Below are positions 7,581-15,218 of a stretch of DNA of 64,000 nt, piece after piece. Both the position numbers and the translations under genes were made by a program. This stretch comes from Paenibacillus woosongensis. GTDB taxonomy: Bacteria; Bacillota; Bacilli; Paenibacillales; Paenibacillaceae. The stretch is from assembly GCF_009725165.1 (NCBI RefSeq), contig NZ_WNZW01000003.1:1-64000 (forward strand). Direction: 5' to 3'. The notes under the pieces were generated by a model. It saw only the letters and a list, made by a program, of their open reading frames with translations. It ran no database searches and was not told where the DNA came from. The stretch's first letter is position 1, and the number at the start of each line of letters is the position of its first letter.

Positions 7581-7794
7581 AGATCGGATTAATCCGATAG
7601 TCCTTTCCTTTGTATCGAATATGGACATAGTCGAGCTGATACATTGTGTGTTCCTCTTTTTTATTCGGACTCCAAATTTCTGCATTCTCTTCCCACCATA
7701 AAGAAGGGGCAACAAAACGGGGGCCCATGACACATTCGTCATCGGCAGTAAGATCAACCCATTCACCAAGAAGATTTGCGTAAACCTTTTTCAA
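7558..7794 (-). CDS. Hypothetical protein, 78 aa, opposite to the early operon
   Basis: TTG start with a strong GGGAGGTG 7 nt upstream. Contains a WVDLTADDECVMGPRFVAPS segment and ends with VHIRYKGKDYRINPIFIQIVED. It is the only minus-strand gene inside the early region and converges with the 61-aa gene. The good ribosome site and amino-acid composition argue that it is real; no family recognised. Confidence 0.6.
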   Translation of the reverse strand: MKKVYANLLGEWVDLTADDECVMGPRFVAPSLWWEENAEIWSPNKKEEHTMYQLDYVHIRYKGKDYRINPIFIQIVED

Positions 7795-7874
7795 GCGTGT
7801 TCACCTCCCTTTAGAATCTTATTTCGATAAAGGAGTGATAAATTCCTACACTTTGCACGAAAGGAGGTCATATC

Positions 7875-8018
7875 TTGGAACACAACCTGCAAGACGTTAA
7901 GGCGATCCGTGAAACGCGCGATCCTGAAGAAGCAACAAAATTGCTGGAAGACGGCTGGGTGATTAACTACATGAACCACGAACCAAGCCGCAGCCGGTAT
8001 GTACTCATTAAATTATAG
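7875..8018 (+). CDS. Small hypothetical early protein, 47 aa
   Basis: TTG start 7 nt after AAGGAGG (7861-7867). The product has VKAIRETRDPEEATKLLEDG then WVINYMNHEPSRSRYVLIKL, a pattern seen in small phage proteins describing a single alpha/beta unit. No known function. Confidence 0.65.
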   Translation: MEHNLQDVKAIRETRDPEEATKLLEDGWVINYMNHEPSRSRYVLIKL

Positions 8019-8030
8019 GGAAGTGAGTTT

Positions 8031-8177
8031 ATGGCCAATCCGCAAGGGATTACCTACAAGGCAGAATATGAGCCCGATATGGAGCGAATGGTCGAGGCCT
8101 TGAAAATTGTTAAGGAAGCTCCGCTACCTAAGAAGGATGACAGTAATAAGCAGGACGAGCTACAGGAAGGAGCCTAG
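8031..8177 (+). CDS. Small hypothetical early protein, 48 aa
   Basis: ATG start after GGAAGTGAG. Begins MANPQGITYKAEYEPDMERM and ends in a charged tail. Tightly packed with its neighbours (12 bp and 1 bp gaps), consistent with an operon. Unknown function. Confidence 0.6.
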   Translation: MANPQGITYKAEYEPDMERMVEALKIVKEAPLPKKDDSNKQDELQEGA

Positions 8178-8178
8178 C

Positions 8179-8424
8179 ATGAGATTCCGCTGGATGCGTC
8201 AATCTTCCCGGGCAGCCTTGATCGCAGCCATTGTCACGCGAGTGGTACTCCGGGGGATGAAAATCGAGGAAGCCCTGGATAAATCAATTCCGAAGTTTGG
8301 ATACAACCCTGAAAAACTATCACAGCTAGAACGAAAGCGAATCCTTCGGGATGCAAGGTTGGAACTGAAAAGGATAGAAGAAACCCGTCGGAGCGGTACC
8401 GTAAGCCGACGGGCAGGGGGATAA
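8179..8424 (+). CDS. Small basic hypothetical protein, 81 aa
   Basis: ATG 8179 follows GGAAGGAG by 6 nt; an earlier in-frame start would overlap the previous gene. Rich in Arg/Lys, with a hydrophobic helix near the N-terminus (AALIAAIVTRVVL) and a basic C-terminal helix. Possibly nucleic-acid binding; not recognised. Confidence 0.55.
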   Translation: MRFRWMRQSSRAALIAAIVTRVVLRGMKIEEALDKSIPKFGYNPEKLSQLERKRILRDARLELKRIEETRRSGTVSRRAGG

Positions 8425-8477
8425 GGGGGTGGGGTAAAGCTCTAACTATATATTATTACGAATATCCTCACCTGCCT

Positions 8478-8494
8478 ATTCCGATCTGGAATAA
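8478..8494. promoter_or_regulatory. Inverted repeat upstream of an HTH gene (possible operator)
   Basis: TATTCC-GATCT-GGAATA is a perfect 6-bp inverted repeat 20 bp before the start of the HTH gene at 8514, within an AT-rich intergenic region. Autoregulation is an inference. Confidence 0.45.
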
Positions 8495-8513
8495 AACGGG
8501 AGGTGAACATGAA

Positions 8514-8765
8514 TTGTTGAAGTTTGGAGCTATAATGCAGGCCTGCCGGGAGCGGGCCGGATTAACCCAGGAAGAAATGGCAGCTCGTCTGAATCGGACA
8601 CAGAGTTGCATCAGTAAGTATGAGAAAGACCATAAGGTGCCCGACATGCCAACTATGATGCAATGGGTGGAGGCCACAGGTGCTAAAGAAGTGTTAATAG
8701 CGTTTTTGTACGGCTTGGATGGTCTGAGTATCATGCAGGATCTAATGAGATTAGTGGGAGGCTGA
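8514..8765 (+). CDS. Xre-family HTH regulator, 83 aa
   Basis: HTH pattern: MQACRERAGLTQEEMAARLN then RTQSCISKYEKDHKVPD. Start TTG 8514 with GGGAGGTG about 8 nt upstream. An additional early regulator; an inverted repeat just upstream could be its operator. Overlaps the next ATG by 1 bp. Confidence 0.8.
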   Translation: MLKFGAIMQACRERAGLTQEEMAARLNRTQSCISKYEKDHKVPDMPTMMQWVEATGAKEVLIAFLYGLDGLSIMQDLMRLVGG

Positions 8766-9043
8766 TGGATTTGAAAAGAGAGGTATTAGCAGCACAAGCG
8801 CGAGCGGCTGGACAAGCCGCAGAACATAATTTGCAGTTGATTGTAAGGGATCCGGACAGAATGATTCATCCAACTAAGTTGGTAGATGGAATCACTTACC
8901 TGAACACCATGATCAGATTTGCGGAAGAAGAAATGAAAAACGACCGCCGGCCAGGGCAGTCGCGTTTGAGAACACGTCTTAAGAGTCTCTTGCTGTTCAT
9001 TGTACTTGTTGAACGTCGTGAAGGCAAGGGGGGAACCGCGTGA
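8765..9043 (+). CDS. Hypothetical early protein, 92 aa
   Basis: Helical, with a basic C-terminal third containing a short hydrophobic run (LKSLLLFIVLVERR). Starts at the stop of the HTH gene and overlaps the next GTG. Function unknown; conserved-looking position among small early genes. Confidence 0.6.
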   Translation: MDLKREVLAAQARAAGQAAEHNLQLIVRDPDRMIHPTKLVDGITYLNTMIRFAEEEMKNDRRPGQSRLRTRLKSLLLFIVLVERREGKGGTA

Positions 9044-9216
9044 TTGTTAAAGACAATGTGGAGCATCTAATCGGCCGAGAACTTACAGAGAAGGAAACTC
9101 GGACTATTGATTGGTTGAATACTTGGGAGGCGAGCACCAGCAGCACGATTGCTCATTTAATCAATGCTGCATACATTAACGGGCGCCTCATGCAGAAGGA
9201 AAGAAATAAGGAATAG
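9040..9216 (+). CDS. Small hypothetical protein, 58 aa
   Basis: GTG start overlapping the previous stop. Sequence includes LIGRELTEKETRTIDWLNTW and TIAHLINAAYINGRLMQ, a typical small helical phage protein. Its stop abuts the structured RNA region that follows. Confidence 0.6.
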   Translation: MIVKDNVEHLIGRELTEKETRTIDWLNTWEASTSSTIAHLINAAYINGRLMQKERNKE

Positions 9217-9503
9217 GACAGGCTTCGGCCCTGTCTCCCGACGTCGGACGGTTTTTATAACCTTTTCTCCGTTCGGCGTCGAGAGATGCGGCTGACGCAT
9301 CCAAGGTGGTGGCGGAATAGGGATCGCAACGCCTGTGAGTCGAGAAGTAGGGTGAAAATCCCGGCGTTTAAGTTGCCGGCAGCAGCTGGCTGTAAAATCC
9401 AATGCGGCTTTGCGGTGAAGTCTGGTCCGTGCATTGCGCTAACTGGCGACCAATGATCAACTAAGTGCAAACCGTAGTAAGGTGCAAATCCTTACCCACC
9501 TTG
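9217..9503 (+). ncRNA. Candidate structured RNA with a tRNA-like module (about 287 nt)
   Basis: A gene-free stretch fully packed with helices. First come three hairpins: 9218-9237 (GACAGG.../...CCTGTC), 9239-9251 with 9269-9281 (13 bp including two G-U), and 9285-9290 with 9296-9301 (GATGCG/CGCATC). Then a tRNA-like layout: acceptor-like CAAGGTGG (9302-9309) with CCACCTTG (9496-9503); a TG linker; D-arm GCG/CGC around a loop with GGG (9312-9327); 5-bp stem ACGCC (9329-9333)/GGCGT (9363-9367); a large insert; and a T-arm GTAAGG-TGCAAAT-CCTTAC (9477-9495) abutting the 3' acceptor strand. No CCA or usable anticodon. The class was not recognised; it could also act as the leader of the next gene. 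Confidence 0.6.
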
Positions 9504-9531
9504 ACAAGTACATAGGAAAGGAGGACAAACC

Positions 9532-9756
9532 ATGCAGATAATTCAACGGTTAACGGTAGTTAGCAATCCAACGCGGGTATTCGAAGTTGGGACGGAGATC
9601 GACGGCCGGGAGGTAATCGAGATCAAACAGGTAGGTCACGAACATGATTCCGTTCATTCTGAATTCTTTGTACTGGATGAAGAAGGAAACCTGATTTCGA
9701 GCATTGAGAACTGCCCGGTCGTAGTGGATTGGAAAACCATCGCTATTCATGATTAA
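9532..9756 (+). CDS. Hypothetical protein, 74 aa, downstream of the structured RNA
   Basis: ATG after AAAGGAGGACAAACC. All-beta-like small protein (VFEVGTEIDGREVIEIKQVG ... FFVLDEEGNLISSIENCPVV). Begins 29 nt after the end of the RNA fold, so the RNA could regulate it. Unknown function. Confidence 0.65.
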   Translation: MQIIQRLTVVSNPTRVFEVGTEIDGREVIEIKQVGHEHDSVHSEFFVLDEEGNLISSIENCPVVVDWKTIAIHD

Positions 9757-9770
9757 GAGGAGGTAGTCAC

Positions 9771-10088
9771 TTGATAAAACAGGCTTTGCTAGAGTGGAGA
9801 ACCGAAGCAGTTACTCGCTTTGGGGAAAAAACGGCCTTCTGGAAATTTGTTTGCCCTAAATGTGGGAATGTTCAGTCACCTAAGGATTTTGTAGATGTAG
9901 GGATTGATCAGGAAAAAGCAGCAAACATGTCATATCAGGGATGTATTGGTCGTGCAGTTAAGGATCAGGGCTGTAATTGGGCAGCATATGGCTTCTTGGG
10001 AACTATGGGGAAAGGACGCATTATAATTGCTCCTGACGGTCGCGAAGTGGAGGTATTTGACTTCGCAGATCCTGAAAACGAAAAATGA
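9771..10088 (+). CDS. Zinc-ribbon phage protein (VVA0879-like), 105 aa
   Basis: TTG start after AGGAGG. Contains FVCPKCGNVQSPKDF and later C-IGR...GCNW, the Cys pattern of the VVA0879-type phage/plasmid family, whose biochemical role is unknown. Ends in an acidic tail. Confidence 0.6.
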   Translation: MIKQALLEWRTEAVTRFGEKTAFWKFVCPKCGNVQSPKDFVDVGIDQEKAANMSYQGCIGRAVKDQGCNWAAYGFLGTMGKGRIIIAPDGREVEVFDFADPENEK

Positions 10089-10155
10089 CCCGCAGCAACG
10101 GGTCACAGGCATTACAAATTTTCTTGCCCCTATCGTAGCAGATCGGGGCAAATCA
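10085..10155. repeat. Two consecutive hairpins before the 89-aa gene
   Basis: GACCCG-CAGCAA-CGGGTC is followed by TTGCCCC ... GGGGCAA (7 bp, 13-nt loop). Neither is followed by a T-run; they may be processing or stabilising structures in the early transcript. Confidence 0.45.
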
Positions 10156-10175
10156 CACAAGTGGGAGGGATCGGG

Positions 10176-10445
10176 ATGTCAAGGGCACACTCGGCCTACA
10201 CAGTTGATCTAAGTCAGCAAAACACAGATACCAAGGTACAACCTGCTGACCCCTATAATCCTGCAGTACTTGAGATCCGCGGGAACTTTGGCAGCATTCA
10301 GATCGCCGCCGCGGATGAGCAACTGGCAGAAGTCGAGTCCGCAATTCGAACTTATCTGGACGGAATCCGCTACCCGGAGACACCGGATCAGCAAGTCATC
10401 TTAAATTATGAAATCAATAAATCTGTTGAGGAGGAAATCGCATGA
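10176..10445 (+). CDS. Hypothetical protein, 89 aa
   Basis: ATG 10176 with GGGAGGGA upstream. Central part LEIRGNFGSIQIAAADEQLA looks like a small alpha/beta domain. Overlaps the next start by 4 bp (ATGA), first gene of the recombination block. Unknown function. Confidence 0.6.
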   Translation: MSRAHSAYTVDLSQQNTDTKVQPADPYNPAVLEIRGNFGSIQIAAADEQLAEVESAIRTYLDGIRYPETPDQQVILNYEINKSVEEEIA

Positions 10446-10774
10446 CTAGACAAACGATTGTTGACCGATTACTGGCACTGCCCAGGGAAATTGCAATTGC
10501 TGAGCGGGCTCTATTGGCAACCGAAGAAGAACTTCGCAAGCGCAAATCAGATTTGCAGGCTAAGGAAGATGAACTCTTAAGTAATGGCACTATTGATGGG
10601 AAAAACGGGGAGATTCGCGCAGCTCAGTTGCGATCATTCACGGGATTTAATCGCCAAGAAGTTGCATTCGCCGAAAAAGATCTCATGAAAGCGCAAGTCG
10701 ACTTACGGCTACTGAATACTGAACTGGAGGCACTTAAGGCGGTCGTAGATTTGTTGAAGGGGGCTGCGGCATGA
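10442..10774 (+). CDS. Coiled-coil protein of the recombination module, 110 aa
   Basis: Long heptad helix (ERALLATEEELRKRKSDLQA ...). Overlaps both the previous gene and the SMC-like ATPase by 4 bp, implying translational coupling and a common function with it. Similar small coiled-coil proteins precede phage RecT operons; no enzymatic motif. Confidence 0.65.
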   Translation: MTRQTIVDRLLALPREIAIAERALLATEEELRKRKSDLQAKEDELLSNGTIDGKNGEIRAAQLRSFTGFNRQEVAFAEKDLMKAQVDLRLLNTELEALKAVVDLLKGAAA

Positions 10775-12768
10775 AAAAAATCGTTTTGGAGCGATTGACG
10801 CTCCGTAATTTCAAAGGGTTCCGGGATTTCACACTTTCCACCAACGGCGGGCATGTTGACGCATTCGGAGATAACGGAACCGGGAAAACAACCCTGTTTG
10901 ACGGCTTTATTTGGCTCTTGTTTGGCAAGGATAGCGCAAACCGGTCGGAGCAGAAATTTGAAATTAAGGAACTGGACTCCTCGGGGAAAGTGCTTCGACA
11001 CAAGCTGGAGCACGAAGTGGAAGCGGATCTTCTGGTCAACGACCGCCGCCGGACATTCCGGCGGGTCTATGCCGAAAAATGGACCAAGAAGCGTGGATCC
11101 GTTACAGATTCTTTCGAAGGACACGCCACGGATTACTACGTTGACGGAGTTCCCGTAAAGCTTTCTGAGTATCAAGCTGAAGTGGATTCCCTCATTAAAG
11201 AGGATCTCTTCCGCCTCCTGACTAGTCCTTCCTATTTTAATGAACAGCTTAAAAAGGAGGAGCGCCGGAAGGTACTGCTCGAAATCTGCGGCGATGTTAC
11301 GGATGCGGAAGTAATTCATTCCAATCCTTCGCTCAGCCGATTGCCGGCCATCCTGGGTGAGCGAGATGTTGAAGCTCACAAAAAGACTGTTGCAGCCCGC
11401 TGCAAAATGATCAACAAGGAAATTGAGGAACTGCCGGTTCGTATCAGTGAAGCCCAGCGGAATCTACCTAATGTTGCTCATTTAGATGAAGAATTACTGC
11501 AGGAAGATATTGATTCCATTCGTTCACGAATTAAAGAGAAGGAAGAGGAGTTGTTCCGCATTAAGAATGGTGGAGAAACGGCGGTTAAGGAAAAACGGAT
11601 TCGTCAAATTGATGGCGAGCTTCTCGCCATCCAGAATCGGCTTCAGTCGGCTGTACTGGATAACGTCACATTCAAACGCAATGAAGTAAATCAACTGCAG
11701 AAGGAATACGATGCAATTCGTCGGCAAATTGACGGTAAGAAATATCATATTCAGCAAAACGAGCAGAGCATTGAACTGAAGAGTCGCGAGGCAGATCGGC
11801 TCCGTACCGAGTGGACGGAGGTCAATAGCCAGTCATTTGAGGGGCACCAGCACGATGCGAACTGCTCCGCCTGTGGTCAGGCTCTCCCTGCAGAGCAGAT
11901 TCAGGAAGCTTACGCTAAAGCAGAGGCCGCCTACAACCGTTCGAAAGCAGAGCGACTTGAGCAGATCAACATCCGAGGAAAGGCGGCCAAGGAGGAAATT
12001 CGCCGCTTGCAGGATGAAAACGATCGATTCAATCAGGAAATCGAGCAACTGAGCGACAAGGCTTCTGAGTTAAAAACGACGCTGACGGTGGCTGAGGCGG
12101 AACTTGAGGAGCTTCGTTCAGGCATTCAGGACCCGAACGCAGATCCTGATTATCGGAAGTTGCTTATAGAAAAGGAAGAGGTTCAGCAGGAAATAAATCG
12201 TCTGCGTGATTCAGCCAATGGTGAACTCTCCCGAGTACAACAGGAGTTATCTACTCTTCAAATTGATCTTCGGACGCTCGAAGAGGACAAGGCTAAATTT
12301 GCTCAAGTCAGGAAGATAGAGTTGCGGATTGCTGAATTGGAGAAACAGGAACGTACCCTGGCTGCTGAATACGAACGGCTTCAGGAGGAAATTTTCCTTA
12401 CAGAGGAATTTACCCGATCTAGAGTTGCCCTCCTGGATACAAAAATTAATTCAAAATTCAAATATGCCCGGTTCCGTCTTTTTGTAGATCAGATCAATGG
12501 TGGCTATAAAGATGTCTGCGACACGCTTTACAACGGTGTGCCCTATGACGGTGGGCTGAACAATGCGGCACGGATCAATGTCGGCCTGGACATCATTAAT
12601 ACACTTTCTGAGCATTATGGATTCTCGGCCCCGATCTTTATCGATAACGCCGAGGCCGTGACCCAGTTGATCGAAACGGATGCCCAGGTGATTCGCCTGG
12701 TCGTAAGTGAGAAGGATAAAAAGCTTCGGATTGAAACGAAGAACGATAACATGCAGGAGGCGATTTAA
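10771..12768 (+). CDS. SbcC/Rad50-like AAA ATPase of the recombination module
   Basis: 665 aa. Walker A GDNGTGKTT at residues 33-41; two long coiled-coil arms; a zinc-hook CSACG around residues 365-369; C-terminal lobe with NNAARINVGLDII in the signature position and APIFIDNAEAV as a Walker B-like strand. The architecture is that of SMC/Rad50/SbcC, but shorter and with a degenerate signature motif. Coupled to recT, it probably supports DNA end processing or recombination during phage replication. Confidence 0.85.
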   Translation: MKKIVLERLTLRNFKGFRDFTLSTNGGHVDAFGDNGTGKTTLFDGFIWLLFGKDSANRSEQKFEIKELDSSGKVLRHKLEHEVEADLLVNDRRRTFRRVYAEKWTKKRGSVTDSFEGHATDYYVDGVPVKLSEYQAEVDSLIKEDLFRLLTSPSYFNEQLKKEERRKVLLEICGDVTDAEVIHSNPSLSRLPAILGERDVEAHKKTVAARCKMINKEIEELPVRISEAQRNLPNVAHLDEELLQEDIDSIRSRIKEKEEELFRIKNGGETAVKEKRIRQIDGELLAIQNRLQSAVLDNVTFKRNEVNQLQKEYDAIRRQIDGKKYHIQQNEQSIELKSREADRLRTEWTEVNSQSFEGHQHDANCSACGQALPAEQIQEAYAKAEAAYNRSKAERLEQINIRGKAAKEEIRRLQDENDRFNQEIEQLSDKASELKTTLTVAEAELEELRSGIQDPNADPDYRKLLIEKEEVQQEINRLRDSANGELSRVQQELSTLQIDLRTLEEDKAKFAQVRKIELRIAELEKQERTLAAEYERLQEEIFLTEEFTRSRVALLDTKINSKFKYARFRLFVDQINGGYKDVCDTLYNGVPYDGGLNNAARINVGLDIINTLSEHYGFSAPIFIDNAEAVTQLIETDAQVIRLVVSEKDKKLRIETKNDNMQEAI

Positions 12769-13833
12769 TTGACAACTCAACAACAGGCTATAACAAAACA
12801 GGAACCGACCCAATCTGAACGCTTTATGGCCAAGGTGATCGCTGAGTTTGGCTCCAGCGTTGGCGAAGTTGCATTGACAAACTTCCAAAAGCGCCTCGCT
12901 CAGAATTATTTCATAGCCTTGGATTCAGTCTTAAAGTCCACTGAGGAAAAGCGTCTCAAAAAATCTGAAAAATATCGCGATCCGTTACCAGTGACTTGGT
13001 TAAACGTGAATATGGATAAACTTGCTAGGGATGTTGTGGCCTACGCAAGAATCGGATTCGATCCATCCCAGCCCAATCATATCAACTTGATTCCGTTTAA
13101 GAACAACAACACTGGTAAGTATGACATCGGTTTTATAGAGGGATACCGGGGCATCGAACTCAAAGCCACAAAGTATGGTCTGGATGTACCGGATCATGTA
13201 ACAGTCGAGCTTGTTTATTCGAATGATCGCTTCAAGCCAATAAAGAAGGATGCAAATAATCCTCATGAGGGTTACGAGTTTGAGATTGTAAATGCTTTTG
13301 ATCGAGGGAGCATTATCGGAGGATTTTATTTCCACCAATATTCCCAAACGCCTGAAAAAAACAAGTTGGTTATGATGACCAAAAAAGATATTGAAAAACG
13401 TAAGCCGGCACACGCCAGTCCTGAGTTTTGGGGCGGTGAGAAGGACACGTGGGAGAATGGTAGAAAGGTCGGTAAAGAGGCCGTTGAAGGCTGGCATGAA
13501 AAGATGTGTTGGAAGACGGTATACCGTGCCGCCTTCAATGATATAACCATTGACAGCCAGAAGATTGATGACGATTACTTGCGTTTGAAACAGATGGAAA
13601 GCGATTTTGCAGAGGCGGAGGTTGAACAAGAGATCAATGCCAATGCGAACAAAGACGTTATCGATATTACACCTCCGGTAGGTTCAGAGCCTAATCCGGA
13701 AACAGAACCACCAAAGGAACCAGTGCAGTCTTCCGACACCAAGGCAGTGACGGCTGACCAAGGTGTGATGGATTTTGAAGACTTCACGGGGGATATCCCA
13801 CCACTTGGTAATGAAGGGCCTGATTCTTGGTGA
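12769..13833 (+). CDS. recT: RecT-family single-strand annealing protein
   Basis: 354 aa, TTG start one base after the ATPase stop. Conserved RecT core: WLNVNMDKLARDVVAYARIG, FDPSQPNHINLIPFKN, FIEGYRGIELKATKYG and the GWHEKMCWKTVYRAAF helix; the acidic, Pro-rich tail from about residue 285 ends DFEDFTGDIPPLG, resembling SSB-type or partner-binding tips. Anneals complementary ssDNA in phage recombination. Confidence 0.93.
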   Translation: MTTQQQAITKQEPTQSERFMAKVIAEFGSSVGEVALTNFQKRLAQNYFIALDSVLKSTEEKRLKKSEKYRDPLPVTWLNVNMDKLARDVVAYARIGFDPSQPNHINLIPFKNNNTGKYDIGFIEGYRGIELKATKYGLDVPDHVTVELVYSNDRFKPIKKDANNPHEGYEFEIVNAFDRGSIIGGFYFHQYSQTPEKNKLVMMTKKDIEKRKPAHASPEFWGGEKDTWENGRKVGKEAVEGWHEKMCWKTVYRAAFNDITIDSQKIDDDYLRLKQMESDFAEAEVEQEINANANKDVIDITPPVGSEPNPETEPPKEPVQSSDTKAVTADQGVMDFEDFTGDIPPLGNEGPDSW

Positions 13834-14537
13834 TTGATATTCAAAGTCTTGGCTCCAGCAGTGCGGGCAATGCCTACCGGATTTCGGATGGACATACCGC
13901 CCTCCTGCTGGAAGCTGGCTTCCCTTATAAGTCTTTGCAGCGGGCTTTGAACTTTAGAATGTCGGACATTGCCGGCTGCCTGATCACACATGAGCACTTG
14001 GATCACAGCAAAGCCGCTAAGGACGTCATGAAGGCAGGGATTGACGTTTATACCAGTCAGGGTACTGCGGAATCCCTAGACCTTTCTGGCCATCGCTTAA
14101 AGCCCATCAGGGCACATGAGCAATTTACCGTCGGCACATGGACAATCAAGGCGTTCGAGATCGAGCATGATGTAGCGGAACCACTAGGGTTTGTCCTGGC
14201 TAATACGGCAGGAGACAAGCTTGTATTCCTGACTGATACCTACTATTGCAGATACCGCTTCGCCGGCCTTACTCACATCATGGTGGAATGCAATTATTCC
14301 ATTGATATCGTTAACCGTCGGGTGGCCGCTGGAGAGTTGCATCCAGGCCAAAAGAAACGACTTCTTCGGTCTCATTTCGGACTTGAGCATGTAAAAGGCT
14401 TCTTGAGAGCCAATGACATCAGCAAGGTGCAAGAGATTTGGCTGCTGCACTTATCGGATGGAAATTCCGATGCGGATCGCTTTAAGCAAGAGATTCAGGA
14501 GACAACCGGGAAACTGGTTCGGGTGGCCGATCGATGA
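13830..14537 (+). CDS. MBL-fold metallohydrolase of the recombination module
   Basis: 235 aa. ITHEHLDHSKA is the HxHxDH metal-binding motif of metallo-beta-lactamase-fold enzymes; FLTDTYYCRY and WLLHLSDGNSD supply later Asp/His ligands. Phages of Gram-positive hosts often carry such a protein next to recT, where it may act as a nuclease. Start GTG 13830 overlaps the recT stop. Confidence 0.85.
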   Translation: MIDIQSLGSSSAGNAYRISDGHTALLLEAGFPYKSLQRALNFRMSDIAGCLITHEHLDHSKAAKDVMKAGIDVYTSQGTAESLDLSGHRLKPIRAHEQFTVGTWTIKAFEIEHDVAEPLGFVLANTAGDKLVFLTDTYYCRYRFAGLTHIMVECNYSIDIVNRRVAAGELHPGQKKRLLRSHFGLEHVKGFLRANDISKVQEIWLLHLSDGNSDADRFKQEIQETTGKLVRVADR

Positions 14538-14722
14538 TCGAGGACAGACCAATTATGCGCAGCATGATGGGCGAGCGGATATGGCGGCTGATGCAGTCTG
14601 ATCCGGAAGGATTCAAGCGGGAGACACGGAACTACTTTGCCCGGGCATACCCCGGCTGGACCGTTATAAGAGTGAGATATCCATTCGTGTTTTTACGTGA
14701 TGATAGGGGGAATCGGCGATGA
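14534..14722 (+). CDS. Hypothetical protein, 62 aa
   Basis: Starts in an ATGA overlap with the MBL gene. Basic helical N-terminus (MGERIWRLMQSDPEGFKRET) and a beta-rich end (WTVIRVRYPFVFLRDD). Overlaps the next gene by 4 bp. Function unknown. Confidence 0.65.
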   Translation: MIEDRPIMRSMMGERIWRLMQSDPEGFKRETRNYFARAYPGWTVIRVRYPFVFLRDDRGNRR

Positions 14723-14928
14723 GTGTAGTCCAACTTGACTTGTTTTCGTTTAAACCTGAACCGCAGGTGGAACAACGAGCACCGGTTTTAAACGGCATGT
14801 ACTACGAGCGCAGCACAGGCAAGTTCGTATCTTATGTGCAGGGTCGTCGCTATTACGAGGTAACGCCGGCTCGCTGCTTGGGAGACAAAGCCTGGAAAGA
14901 AAGAATAATGAGGGAGCGATCGATATGA
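14719..14928 (+). CDS. Hypothetical protein, 69 aa
   Basis: ATGA-coupled to both neighbours. The N-terminal VVQLDLFSF resembles the DxF/QLxLF clamp-binding-type peptides (beta-clamp motif QLDLF), which is notable in a replication-proximal small protein. The remainder is beta-rich. No family recognised. Confidence 0.65.
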   Translation: MSVVQLDLFSFKPEPQVEQRAPVLNGMYYERSTGKFVSYVQGRRYYEVTPARCLGDKAWKERIMRERSI

Positions 14929-15203
14929 GCATGACTAAAGAGGTAAATGAGCCTCACACAAATGAAATTATCCAGTTTCTGCAGGAAAAGAATGAGGAGG
15001 CAAAGGAGGCAGGGATTGAACAGCACGCACGTTTTGTTATGAGTGTTGCTTTTACATTAGGTTCTCTCATTGGGTTTGATCTCAAGCCCGAAGGATATGG
15101 TCCAATGGTAGGCGCGACCATTGAAGCGCTCACGGATGGCCTGCAGGCGGCAGCTACCCATAAGGGTGTCAAAGTAACCTTCGTTAAAGTCGTGCGTGAT
15201 TGA
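14925..15203 (+). CDS. Hypothetical protein, 92 aa
   Basis: Helical with central small-residue segments (MSVAFTLGSLIGFDLKPEG, MVGATIEALTDGL). ATGA-coupled to the previous gene and directly upstream of the replication initiator. Unknown function. Confidence 0.6.
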   Translation: MSMTKEVNEPHTNEIIQFLQEKNEEAKEAGIEQHARFVMSVAFTLGSLIGFDLKPEGYGPMVGATIEALTDGLQAAATHKGVKVTFVKVVRD

Positions 15204-15218
15204 AAGTAAGCTAGGGGG

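Noticed and set aside
9345..9435. Cobalamin riboswitch
   Set aside because: GGTGAAAATCC, CTGTAA and AAGTCTGGTCC occur in a suggestive order, but the B12 box is too degenerate, the P1 pairing does not fit, and the downstream gene is a phage hypothetical unrelated to B12.
9302..9503. Functional tRNA (intron-containing tRNA-Leu)
   Set aside because: No 7-nt anticodon loop, T-loop lacks TTC, no CCA, and no group I intron core (P7 R/S pairing) could be found in the insert.
10624..11379. 251-codon minus-strand ORF opposite the ATPase gene
   Set aside because: Shadow frame; no ribosome site and lies across two clear plus-strand genes.
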